Positions 9,603 through 17,844 of a DNA stretch of 64,000 nt are shown piece by piece; within the stretch, counting starts at the first letter, position 1, and each line of letters opens with the position of its first letter. This DNA is from Leptotrichia wadei (GTDB taxonomy: Bacteria; Fusobacteriota; Fusobacteriia; Fusobacteriales; Leptotrichiaceae). A program made the position numbers and the translations under genes. The stretch covers positions 868,001-932,000 of the forward strand of contig NZ_AP019829.2 of the NCBI RefSeq assembly GCF_007990545.2, given 5' to 3'. The notes below the pieces were generated by a model that saw nothing but the letters and a program-made list of their open reading frames with translations, ran no database searches and had not been told where the DNA came from.

Positions 9603-10097
9603 ATGAAAAAATTCTTATTATTTATGATGATGTTATTTTCAACGACTGTATTTGCAGAAAGTGTTAATGCAAAAGTTACGAATAAAATCAATTTTGGGAT
9701 TTCTCCAAAAGAATTGAAAAATATTATAAAAAGTGAGCCGTTGTCAGATTCGCACGATGATGGAAATTATGCTGTCTACTATTATAAAAATATAGAAGAT
9801 CCATTAGGCATAAAAAGGCAATTAAATAGCTTCGCTTTTTCTGAAAATAAATTATTTTCGGCAGTTTTTGATTCGGTTACGACGGATGAGGAACATACGA
9901 AAATAATCGAAGATTATAAAAAGAATGCGAGTAAAGTTTTAAAAGAGAAATTGAATGTAAAAGAGTACAAAGGAGCATTAATATTGTATAATTCAAAAAA
10001 AATAATTGAGATATATAGAATGTTAGATCATACTTTTATAAGTGTTTATCTCTATGCTCCTGAAAACTTAAAAGATATTTTGAAGAATTATGAATAA
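9603..10097 (+). CDS. small secreted/periplasmic protein, 164 aa
   Basis: The N terminus MKKFLLFMMMLFSTTVFAES is a textbook Sec signal peptide with a likely cleavage after VFA (about residue 18). The mature part of about 145 residues is soluble, mixed alpha/beta, and has no recognised domain. It contains a single ISPKELKNII segment and a C terminus with YLYAPENLKDILKNYE. AGGAGTG supplies the ribosome binding site, 6 nt before ATG 9603. It is a monocistronic gene with its own promoter and terminator. A periplasmic location is inferred; the function is unknown. Confidence 0.75.
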   Translation: MKKFLLFMMMLFSTTVFAESVNAKVTNKINFGISPKELKNIIKSEPLSDSHDDGNYAVYYYKNIEDPLGIKRQLNSFAFSENKLFSAVFDSVTTDEEHTKIIEDYKKNASKVLKEKLNVKEYKGALILYNSKKIIEIYRMLDHTFISVYLYAPENLKDILKNYE

Positions 10098-10121
10098 ATT
10101 TTTTCAAGTTTATTATAAAAT

Positions 10122-10164
10122 AAAAAACTGTATTTGAATTAATTTTCATTTACAGTTTTTTTTT
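10122..10164 (+). terminator. intrinsic terminator
   Basis: AAAAAACTGTA pairs with TACAGTTTTTT around an AT-rich loop, followed by a run of T. The loop sequence is the same as in the terminator at 30738-30777, at the other end of the island. Confidence 0.75.
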
Positions 10165-10202
10165 GAAAATTTTATAATTAAAATGGTTTTTCAAATTTTG
10201 TA

Positions 10203-10211
10203 TGGTATAAT
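10203..10211 (+). promoter_or_regulatory. extended -10 promoter of the HerA/Hsp70 island
   Basis: TGG directly before TATAAT (10206-10211) forms an extended -10. No convincing -35 hexamer is seen. It lies 115 nt before the first island gene and is the only promoter-like site found before the first three genes. Confidence 0.5.
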
Positions 10212-10325
10212 AAAACTAGAGTTATTTATTTAGTAATAAAAAAATTATAAATTATTAAATAAAAATTTATAACAAATTTACTGTTAAATGGTTAATTATA
10301 GAGAAGCAAAAGAGGAGAATATGAA

Positions 10326-10967
10326 ATGGAAGATATTATAATCGAAGATGAAATTATAGTAAGAGAGTCATCTGATGTGGAAAAGTTCGACAAAAATAAT
10401 GATGGTGTACTAAAAAAACTTCAATTAGATGTGCCATTTTTAAAAAATAATGTAAAAGAATATTTTGAAGATGACGAGAAATATATGGATTTACTTTATT
10501 CAATGGCTGACAGAAGTGGTGTAGAGAGAGTATTAAAAATGAGATTTTTATTAGGAAAAGGAGTGTCAATTAGAGATATTTTGTGGAGAAGCGGGAAAAA
10601 TAAGGAAGAGTTAAAAGAATATATAGTAAAATTTAGAAAATATGGAATTGGAGAGAATGAAAAAACTACGCAGGATAATGTGGTAAGAGAATTATCAATG
10701 GCGGCTATCTTTTTAGGAACTTTTGGAGTTTGGTCAGGTGAAAGGTATGTGGGGAATGGAACTTGGCGGTCGCCTGATAATTTTAATTTGAAATTGGATA
10801 AGAGTTGGGAATTGTATTTTGATATGACTTGTGGGGATTCATCAGAATATTTTTTTCAAATAGATATTGATGATACTTTAAATTTTATGAATTTTTTGAT
10901 AGATATAATTTATGAGAAAAATGTTAAAGAAAATAAATTGAAATGCTATTTTGGAGATATTTTTTAG
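10326..10967 (+). CDS. island protein family A, copy 1, 213 aa
   Basis: First of three tandem paralogs (also 11013-11705 and 11791-12497). No known domain is recognised. The fold has an acidic N-terminal tail, a conserved helical half (DDEKYMDLLYSMADRSGVER, residues about 52-71, then KMRFLLGKG and a RDILWRSGK segment) and a C-terminal half rich in beta-strand-like Trp/Tyr residues. It ends in a conserved FMNFLIDIIYEKN block. This copy lacks about 25 residues of the variable middle seen in the other two. GAGGAG before ATG 10326 is the ribosome binding site. It is soluble with no signal peptide. The triplication at the head of the island suggests hetero-oligomeric or diversified recognition subunits, but that is conjecture. 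Confidence 0.6.
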   Translation: MEDIIIEDEIIVRESSDVEKFDKNNDGVLKKLQLDVPFLKNNVKEYFEDDEKYMDLLYSMADRSGVERVLKMRFLLGKGVSIRDILWRSGKNKEELKEYIVKFRKYGIGENEKTTQDNVVRELSMAAIFLGTFGVWSGERYVGNGTWRSPDNFNLKLDKSWELYFDMTCGDSSEYFFQIDIDDTLNFMNFLIDIIYEKNVKENKLKCYFGDIF

Positions 10968-11012
10968 CAAGATTGCATAATAATAATGTAAAATGTGAGA
11001 AAGGATAAGAAT

Positions 11013-11705
11013 ATGAGTGATAAAGAAATTATAGAAGCTGAAACAGTAAAAGAAAATGGTAATAATCCGTTAAAAGTAATTCAATTAGATATGGAATATT
11101 TGAAAGAAAATGCTGAGGAATATTTGACAGATGATGAAAAATTTATGGATTTGCTATATTCAATAAGTGATAGAAGCGGAGTAGAAAAATTATTAAAGAT
11201 GAGATTTTTATCAGGCGGAGCAGTACCATTAAGGGATATTTTGTGGAGAAGTGGGAAGACTAAAGAAGAATTGGCAAATTATAAAGTGAAATTTAGAAAA
11301 TATGGGGATAAACCTGAAGAGAAAAAGACGGAAGATAATATTGTGAGGGAGTTATTGATGTCAGATGTTTTGGAGGGGAGTTTTAGAGGTTGGGAAAATG
11401 AGAGATGTACGATGGATCTAAGTAAATATCAATGGATAGGAATTGGAAATAGTATAAAAGGAAGTTTTGGAAATTGCAGATGGGTATCAAATGATGGACA
11501 TTATAATTTAAAAATAAAAAAAACAGGAGAAATATATTTAAAAATGAGATGGTTTTTTGTTAGTAATGGAAGTGGAAACGGCTATTACACTTTCAAAATA
11601 GATGCAGATGACACTGAAAATTTTATGAATTTTTTGATTGATATAATTTATGAGAAAAATGTGAAGGCGGATAATTTGAAGAATTATTTTGAAGATATTT
11701 ATTGA
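11013..11705 (+). CDS. island protein family A, copy 2, 230 aa
   Basis: Paralog of the preceding gene and the most complete intact copy. I choose ATG 11013 over the upstream GTG 10995 because AAAGGA sits 7 nt before it and the paralog starts MSDD as this one starts MSDK. It contains the family helical half (LTDDEKFMDLLYSISDRSG) and RDILWRSGKTKEELANY. A Gly/Trp-rich variable region follows (residues about 120-190), then HYNLKIKKTGEIYLKMRW and the terminal FMNFLIDIIYEKN block. No catalytic motif is visible. The intergenic gap from copy 1 is 45 nt, consistent with co-transcription. The function is unknown. Confidence 0.6.
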   Translation: MSDKEIIEAETVKENGNNPLKVIQLDMEYLKENAEEYLTDDEKFMDLLYSISDRSGVEKLLKMRFLSGGAVPLRDILWRSGKTKEELANYKVKFRKYGDKPEEKKTEDNIVRELLMSDVLEGSFRGWENERCTMDLSKYQWIGIGNSIKGSFGNCRWVSNDGHYNLKIKKTGEIYLKMRWFFVSNGSGNGYYTFKIDADDTENFMNFLIDIIYEKNVKADNLKNYFEDIY

Positions 11706-11790
11706 TATAATTTATTTTCAAAATATAGATAATATTTAGTTTTTAGGAAAATGATGAAAAGAAAATTTTAAAATTAAGGAGAGAAAACTA

Positions 11791-12497
11791 ATGAGTGATG
11801 ATATTATTGTGATTGAAGATGTGCAAGAAGTTGAGACAATGAATGATGAGAGTACTAAGGCATTAAAGTGGTGCAGTTAAATGTAGATTATTTGAGGGAG
11901 AATGCAGAAGAATATTTGACAGATGATGAGAAATTTATGGAGTTGTTGTATTCGATAAGTGATAGAAGTGGGATTGAGAAGTTATTGAAAATGAGATTTA
12001 TTTCGGGTGGAGCAGTTCCGTTGAGAGATATTTTGAAAGAAACTTGGAAAACAAAAGAGGAGTTAGCGAATTATAAATTTAAGTTTAGAAAGTATGGGGA
12101 TAAGCCGAATGAGAAAGAGACTGAGGATAATATTGTAAGGGAGTTGCCGATGTCTTATGTGTATGAGGGGTCGTTTTTAGGTTGGGAGAATGAGAGATGT
12201 TCATATGATTATAATGATTATCAGTATACAAATTATCATGGGAATAATAGTGATGCAAAATGGTATTCTATTGACGGGCATTATAATTTAAAAATAGAAA
12301 AAACAGGAGAAATATATTTAAAAATGAGATGGTATTATCAATATTCTGATAATAATAATGATAAAGGAAATGGATATTATACTTTCAAAATAGACTTAAA
12401 TGACACATTAAATTTCATGAACTTCTTAATAGATTTAATCTATGAAAAAAATGCAAAATCAGCTGAAGTTAAAAATTATTTTGGAGACATCTATTAA
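11791..12497 (+). pseudogene. island protein family A, copy 3, frameshifted, about 235 aa
   Basis: ATG 11791 follows a good AAGGAGAG ribosome binding site and reads MSDDIIVIEDV, matching the acidic tail of the other copies, but stops at 11880. The body continues in another frame from 11868. Adding one A to the AAA at 11865-11867 turns the junction into ALKVVQLNVDYLREN, which matches VIQLDMEYLKEN of copy 2. The rebuilt protein is about 235 residues and most similar to copy 2 (LTDDEKFMELLYSISDRSG, GHYNLKIEKTGEIYLKMRW). The start of the second part (GTG 11868) has no ribosome binding site of its own. Base-calling error, decay or slippage are all possible. Confidence 0.65.
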
Positions 12498-12526
12498 AAT
12501 TTCTAAAAAATTGGAGGCAAAAAAAT

Positions 12527-15500
12527 ATGAAAAAAGAAACTTTACTAGAAAGTTTAAAAGAAATTGACTCAAAATTAGTAAATGAAGTAAAAAAACAAGA
12601 TTTGTTTACAGATATTTATGAAGTGACAGATTTTGATTTGTTAGGAGAGAATTTTGGGGATATTGCACTTTATAAAATTAATGAGATTACTTATGAAGAA
12701 GAAGAGAAAGCACCGAGAAGAGAGGCTTTTGAGAATGTTTTGGGAGCTTTGAGGGATAGTTTTAATAATTTTTTATACATTATTTTAGGAACGAAAGAAA
12801 AAGTTTCGATTTATTTTGGGGTTGCGAAAAACAGTTATATTGATTCGAGTAATAGTATTTTGGAATTGCAAGATGTTGGGGATATGATTTTAAAGCCGAG
12901 TATTGAAGGGAATTTTAGAGGAAGTAAGATAAAAGAAATTATTTCTGATGAAAAAGAAGAAGTTTTGAAGGTTATAAGAAATCAAGGGAATAAATATGCA
13001 TATTTTGAAGGAAATCCTGGAATAAATGAATCTGAAGATAGAAGTGATTTTCAGGGAATTGACAGATTAATTGACATAATGAGCGTGGGAAATCAAGGAA
13101 CATTTGGACTTGTGATTTATGCTAATCCGATTCAGAAAGAGGAAATTGTAGAGATTGAGAAAGATATTTATAAACAGTATAATTATTATAATACAGTTCA
13201 TAAGAGAAGTTATCAATTGGGGGAAAATCAAAGTAACAATACTGGGGAGAGTGCTACTGTAGGAAGTGGGACTAGTGAGAGTACAGCAAAAGGTAAAAGT
13301 AGTAATGAGACTAGTGGATCTAGTGAGACAAAAACAGAAGGAAGCAGTGCTAGTGATACTAAAGGTTCTAATGAAAGTGAAACAAAAGGAACGAATTATA
13401 ATAAAGCTACTGGAAATACCTGGGGTAACTCTGAGGGTTCTAACAAAACAGAAAATACAGGTAAAAGTACGACAACAGGAACAAGTAATGGTTCTTCTAC
13501 AAGTAGTAAATCATCTTCAACAGGGGAAAGTGCTGGAACATCATGGGGAACAAATAAAAATAAATCAGAAGGAGGAAGTAAAACAATCACAGAAGGAAGT
13601 AACCTTAGCCAAGCTAAAGGAACATCGACAAGTAGAACATCAGGAACTTCATTGAGTAAAGCTACTGGAACTTCAACTAGCAAAACATCAGGAACTTCGG
13701 AAAATAAGACAATTGGAACTACAAAAAATAACAGTACAACTAAAAATAGTGGTTCTAGTACAGGAACATCTGAAACAGAAAATATTGAAATTATAAAAAA
13801 AGAAATTCATTCATGGATTTCATACATTGATGAAACTTTATTGCCAATAATTGATTATGGGAAAGGAAAAGGGTTATTTAGAGTAAATACATATATTTTT
13901 GCTGATAATTCTGCAACTTTGCTTAAATTGGGAAATACATTGAAATCATTATCTTCTGGGAAAAAAGGGAATAAAAGACCATTGGAATATTATAGATTAG
14001 ATAATGTGAAAGATAAAAAAATAATAAATAATTTAGTTAATTTTCAAATGAATAAAATTCAAAATGATATTGAAAAAGATGAGTTTTATACTGTAAATTC
14101 GATAGAAATAGGAAATGGATTTGTTAATGATTTTTATTCATCAAAAGAATTATCGTTGATTGCAGGACTTCCTAGAAAAGAAGTAAACGGATTAAAAGTA
14201 ACAAAACAAGTGGAATTTGGATTAAATACAACTGATGAAAAAATGAAAGAACCATTGGAACTAGGAAATTTAGTACAAAGTGGGAAAATATTAGAAAATT
14301 CAGAAGTAAATATTGATAAAAAAGATTTGAATAAACATATTTTTGTTGCTGGAGTAACAGGAACAGGTAAAACTACTACTTGCCAAAGAATTTTGCTTGA
14401 AAGTGGAATGCCATTTTTGGTAGTGGAACCAGCTAAAACAGAATATAGAATTATGAAACTTAGTAAAAAAACAGAAGATATGGTAATTTTTACTTTAGGT
14501 CAAGATAATATTGCACCATTTAGATTGAATCCATTCGAGTTTTTTCCACACGAAAGTTTAACTTCGAGAGTAGATATGATAAAAGCTGCTATTGAAGCCT
14601 CATTTGATATGGAAGCAGCTATACCACAATTAATTGAATCAACAATATATGAATGTTACAAAGATTATGGTTGGAATGTAAATACGAATAAGAATACAAA
14701 ATTTGAAAATCCATTTGCAGATGATGTTTACGCATTTCCTACATTCAATGATATATTGAAAAAAGTGGATGCTGTAGCTGAGAAACAAGGATTTGATGAA
14801 AGATTGAAAAAAGACTATATTGGTTCAATAAAAGCTAGATTACAAAGTTTGACTCTAGGTTCAAAAGGACTTATGTTAAATACACCGAGAAGTATTGATT
14901 TTGTGGGATTATTAGATAAAAAAGTTGTTTTAGAAATAGAAGAAGTAAAAAATACTGGAGAAAAATCTTTTGTAATGGGACTTATAATGACGAATTTAAG
15001 AGAAGCATTAAGAGCAAAATATAAAGAAAATAAACATTTTAAACATATTACATTGATTGAAGAAGCACATAGACTACTTAGTAAATTTGAGCCAGGAGAT
15101 TCGGTTAATAAAAAACAAGGTGTGGAAATTTTTGCTGACATGCTTGCTGAAGTTAGAAAATATGGAGAATCGTTAATAATTGCTGATCAAATTCCGAATA
15201 AATTAACTCCTGAAGTGTTGAAAAATACGAATACAAAAATAATTCATAAATTGTTTGCAGAAGATGATAAAGAATCGGTTGGAAATACAATGATTTTGGA
15301 AAAAGAACAAAAAGAATTTTTATCTAGTTTGCCAACAGGAAGAGCAGTTGTTTTTTCTCAAGGATGGTCAAAAGCAGTACAAGTTCAAATAAAATTATTG
15401 ACAAATACAACTTCGGATGAAGAAGTAGATGAACAAATATTGAAAAATAGTTGCATTAATTACTATAGAGAAAATTATAGAAGAGAAATATTTTCAGAAA

Positions 15501-15907
15501 GTAATATTTTTGATAGGGAGCCGACTTTTGAGGAAATGAAAACTATTATAGAATTTAGCAGAAGTGACTTGCTAAGTAGTTTCAAAAATATGTATGCAGC
15601 ATTGGAAAATTTTTCTATAAGGGATATAAGAGATAGATCAAATATTTTTAAAAAAGCTAATAGAGAATATGTAAAAAATATAAGAATTGCAACAGAAAAT
15701 GAAAAAAATCTATTAGTAAAATATTTAAAAGAAAAATATTTTATTAAGAAAAAGCATAAACTAGAAGAAGTTAATAGAGTAGAAGAATTAGAGAAAAATA
15801 TAATAGAATTTTTATCAGAAGAAATCACGGATGAAAAAATAGATGTAGAAAACCCTTTAAAAATAAAAAAAATTTGGATGGAAAAATTAGGAAAAGGAGA
15901 TGAGTAA
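12527..15907 (+). CDS. HerA/DUF87-type ATPase with Ser/Thr/Gly-rich spacer, 1126 aa
   Basis: An ATPase of the HerA/FtsK-like (DUF87) superfamily, whose members form hexameric rings that move DNA or protein. Residues 1-230 form an N-terminal domain I do not recognise. Residues about 231-417 are low complexity, built of short Gly-Thr-Ser-x-Ser-Lys-type repeats. Residues about 590-960 are the ATPase: Walker A GVTGTGKT at 609-616, the VVEPAKTEYR segment, and Walker B ITLIEEAHRLL with the Glu pair at 845-846. The C terminus (about 960-1126) is helical and basic. GGAGG precedes ATG 12527. No NurA or Sir2-like nuclease partner is seen nearby; the neighbours are Hsp70-like and coiled-coil proteins instead. 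The long flexible spacer is unusual for HerA and may tether the ring to a separate N-terminal binding domain. Confidence 0.8.
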   Translation: MKKETLLESLKEIDSKLVNEVKKQDLFTDIYEVTDFDLLGENFGDIALYKINEITYEEEEKAPRREAFENVLGALRDSFNNFLYIILGTKEKVSIYFGVAKNSYIDSSNSILELQDVGDMILKPSIEGNFRGSKIKEIISDEKEEVLKVIRNQGNKYAYFEGNPGINESEDRSDFQGIDRLIDIMSVGNQGTFGLVIYANPIQKEEIVEIEKDIYKQYNYYNTVHKRSYQLGENQSNNTGESATVGSGTSESTAKGKSSNETSGSSETKTEGSSASDTKGSNESETKGTNYNKATGNTWGNSEGSNKTENTGKSTTTGTSNGSSTSSKSSSTGESAGTSWGTNKNKSEGGSKTITEGSNLSQAKGTSTSRTSGTSLSKATGTSTSKTSGTSENKTIGTTKNNSTTKNSGSSTGTSETENIEIIKKEIHSWISYIDETLLPIIDYGKGKGLFRVNTYIFADNSATLLKLGNTLKSLSSGKKGNKRPLEYYRLDNVKDKKIINNLVNFQMNKIQNDIEKDEFYTVNSIEIGNGFVNDFYSSKELSLIAGLPRKEVNGLKVTKQVEFGLNTTDEKMKEPLELGNLVQSGKILENSEVNIDKKDLNKHIFVAGVTGTGKTTTCQRILLESGMPFLVVEPAKTEYRIMKLSKKTEDMVIFTLGQDNIAPFRLNPFEFFPHESLTSRVDMIKAAIEASFDMEAAIPQLIESTIYECYKDYGWNVNTNKNTKFENPFADDVYAFPTFNDILKKVDAVAEKQGFDERLKKDYIGSIKARLQSLTLGSKGLMLNTPRSIDFVGLLDKKVVLEIEEVKNTGEKSFVMGLIMTNLREALRAKYKENKHFKHITLIEEAHRLLSKFEPGDSVNKKQGVEIFADMLAEVRKYGESLIIADQIPNKLTPEVLKNTNTKIIHKLFAEDDKESVGNTMILEKEQKEFLSSLPTGRAVVFSQGWSKAVQVQIKLLTNTTSDEEVDEQILKNSCINYYRENYRREIFSESNIFDREPTFEEMKTIIEFSRSDLLSSFKNMYAALENFSIRDIRDRSNIFKKANREYVKNIRIATENEKNLLVKYLKEKYFIKKKHKLEEVNRVEELEKNIIEFLSEEITDEKIDVENPLKIKKIWMEKLGKGDE

Positions 15908-15909
15908 AA

Positions 15910-16497
15910 ATGGTATTTGGTTTGATAGCTGCAGCAATTGGTGGTGTCGTAGGAGCGATTAGTACAATAGGAAGTTCTATACTTGGTTTAAGTGTAAGTC
16001 CGTTTCTTGGAATAGTGAGTTTTGCTATGGGAATAGCAAAATTATTGAGTCCAAAAAATCAAATAGAACCAAGAGATTATGAAAGATTTTCTTATACAGC
16101 TGATATAAAAGATAAAAAACCTGAAAATTATGAGAATGTTTCAAGTTATATAAATGATGTAAAAAATTCAATGAAAGAATTGACACCCGTAGAAGAACAA
16201 AAATTAGAGAATTTAAGTGAGGAAGAAAAGAAAAGATATAAATCGAATACAGTTGCGACAATATTTCAGGCTTTTGGAGAAGAAATAGGATTAGAAGAAC
16301 CTATCTCATTTGGAGCAATAAAGGGAGCAGCTGAAATAAAAATGAATCCAACAGAATTTAAAAAAATGATAGAGGATTATAAAAATAATAAAATTCCTAC
16401 AATGGATGTAGATGCATATTTAGACAACGAATTAGATGCAGATGATGATGTAGCGATGTATGATTATTTAAAAGAGAAATTGGATAAAATGGGATGA
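15910..16497 (+). CDS. island protein family B, copy 1, hydrophobic N terminus, 195 aa
   Basis: It starts 2 nt after the ATPase stop, so it is almost certainly co-translated with it; GGAG lies in the end of the ATPase gene. Residues 1-46 are Gly/Ala/Ile-rich and hydrophobic (GLIAAAIGGVVGAISTIGSS), long enough for one or two membrane passes or a membrane-inserting hairpin. A soluble domain follows with LLSPKNQIEPRDYERFSYTA, then ELTPVEEQKLENLSEEEKK, then FQAFGEEIGLEEPISFGAIK, ending in an acidic DADDDVAMYDYLKEK helix. A paralog follows at 16567. There is no Sec cleavage motif. A membrane-anchored subunit of the ATPase machine is plausible. No known family was recognised. Confidence 0.6.
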   Translation: MVFGLIAAAIGGVVGAISTIGSSILGLSVSPFLGIVSFAMGIAKLLSPKNQIEPRDYERFSYTADIKDKKPENYENVSSYINDVKNSMKELTPVEEQKLENLSEEEKKRYKSNTVATIFQAFGEEIGLEEPISFGAIKGAAEIKMNPTEFKKMIEDYKNNKIPTMDVDAYLDNELDADDDVAMYDYLKEKLDKMG

Positions 16498-16566
16498 GGA
16501 ACCATTAAAGTAAAATAAATAAATATAAGAAAAAAATAAAAAAATTAAGAATAGGAGATGAATAAC

Positions 16567-17187
16567 ATGGGGTTTTGGAGTTTTCTTAGTGGGGTAGGAC
16601 ATGCAATAACAGGAGCAATTAGAGCGGTGGGAACTGCAATAGCTGGTGTAGGAAGAGCACTATTTTCTGGAATAGCGAATTTAGCTGAAGGTATAGTAAA
16701 ATTGTTAAGTCCAAAAAGTCAAATAGAGCCAAGAGATTATGAAAGATTTTCTTATACAGCAGAAGTTAGAGATATAAAACCTGAGAACTATGAAAGTGTT
16801 GCAAGTTATATAAATGCTGTAAAAGGATCAATGAAAGAATTAACTCCTGAAGAAGAACATAAATTAGAAAATTTAAATGAAACAGAGAAGAAAAAACATA
16901 AATCAAATACAATTTCAACAATATTTCAGGCTTTTGGTGAAGATTTAGGGTTGGAAGAACCTATTTCATTTGGAGCAATAAAAGGAGCAGCTGAAATAAA
17001 AATGAATCCAACAGAATTTAAAAAAATGGTAGAGGATTATAAAAATAGTAAAATTCCTACAATGGATATAGATGCATATTTAGACAATAAATTAGATGCA
17101 GATGATGATGTAGCAATGTATGATTATTTAAAAGAGAAATTAGACAAGATGGATGAAGAACTTGAAAAATTAAACGAAAAAATATAA
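16567..17187 (+). CDS. island protein family B, copy 2, amphipathic N terminus, 206 aa
   Basis: Paralog of the previous gene. I prefer ATG 16567 over ATG 16558 because AGGAG ends at 16557, leaving a normal spacing. The first 50 residues are not alignable with copy 1 but have the same character: repeated small and hydrophobic residues with regularly spaced basic ones (GHAITGAIRAVGTAIAGVG), like a membrane-active amphipathic helix. From LLSPKSQIEPRDYERFSYTA onward the two proteins are highly similar to the end. Copy 2 has about 12 extra C-terminal residues. The conserved body and freely changing hydrophobic N terminus suggest two differently inserted membrane subunits sharing one soluble contact domain. 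Confidence 0.6.
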   Translation: MGFWSFLSGVGHAITGAIRAVGTAIAGVGRALFSGIANLAEGIVKLLSPKSQIEPRDYERFSYTAEVRDIKPENYESVASYINAVKGSMKELTPEEEHKLENLNETEKKKHKSNTISTIFQAFGEDLGLEEPISFGAIKGAAEIKMNPTEFKKMVEDYKNSKIPTMDIDAYLDNKLDADDDVAMYDYLKEKLDKMDEELEKLNEKI

Positions 17188-17274
17188 TAAAGAATATAAT
17201 TGATTAGAAATTATATCAGAATAAAAAAAATATAGAAAAAACAGCAAAAGAATAATTGAGAGGAGCTGAGAAAA

Positions 17275-17832
17275 ATGACAGTGAAAATTTCGATTGCGAT
17301 TTATGTTTCTGAACAGGGAATTTTGACAGAATATAATGGAAATGTAAAAAAATATCAAGGAGAAAAATTTTGTAATAGGGAAGTAAAAGAATTTTTATCG
17401 TGGTTAAAAAAAAATTTTCGTTCAAAAAATGTTTTTGATTTATTGATTTTTGGTACAGATTTTGAGAAAGTTAAAGAAATTTATAATGGATTTAATGATT
17501 TTGAAGTTTTAGAAGATAGTGATTTCACTTTAGAAACTTTGGAAAAAATTTTGCTTGAAAATGTGAATTTAAAAGAAAATGTAGTTTTAAAAATTTCTAA
17601 TAATGAAAACGAAAAGATTTTTATAACTAAAAAAGGAAAACAATTTATTAGAACAAAAGAAGAAGAAAATTTTGGAAATGAGATTTTGGTAATAACTAAT
17701 AATAAGAAGTTTTTTAAAGTAAGTTCAAAAAAATCAAGAATTGTTTCTAAAAAGAAAGAAAATCTGAATACAGTAGCAAAGGATGAAGTGAATTTGAGTT
17801 CGATATTTGCTAAGAAGTTGAAAGGAAATTAA
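17275..17832 (+). CDS. island hypothetical protein, 185 aa
   Basis: GAGGAGCTG precedes ATG 17275. The protein begins with a beta-rich domain (TVKISIAIYVSEQGILTEY) and contains FDLLIFGTDFEKVKEIYNGF, reminiscent of a Rossmann-like or small alpha/beta fold. It ends in a very basic tail (residues about 145-170, SSKKSRIVSKKKEN). It has no membrane segment and no recognised family. It ends 12 nt before the coiled-coil GrpE-like gene, so the two are probably co-translated. The basic tail could bind nucleic acid or acidic partners; this is inference only. Confidence 0.5.
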   Translation: MTVKISIAIYVSEQGILTEYNGNVKKYQGEKFCNREVKEFLSWLKKNFRSKNVFDLLIFGTDFEKVKEIYNGFNDFEVLEDSDFTLETLEKILLENVNLKENVVLKISNNENEKIFITKKGKQFIRTKEEENFGNEILVITNNKKFFKVSSKKSRIVSKKKENLNTVAKDEVNLSSIFAKKLKGN

Positions 17833-17844
17833 GGAGAGATGGAA

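Noticed and set aside
13266-13683. Open frames on both strands within the ATPase gene (129 and 95 codons)
   Set aside because: They are by-products of the low-complexity Ser/Thr/Gly codons, with repetitive Val/Lys or Leu/Val translations and no ribosome binding sites.
13240-13790. Short repeated units resembling a tandem repeat or CRISPR-like array
   Set aside because: The repeats are irregular, in frame with the ATPase gene and encode Ser/Thr/Gly-rich protein; there are no constant repeats with unique spacers.
12527-15907. Assignment of the ATPase to a known HerA-NurA or Sir2-HerA defence pair
   Set aside because: No nuclease, Sir2 or DUF4297-like partner was recognised in the neighbouring genes.
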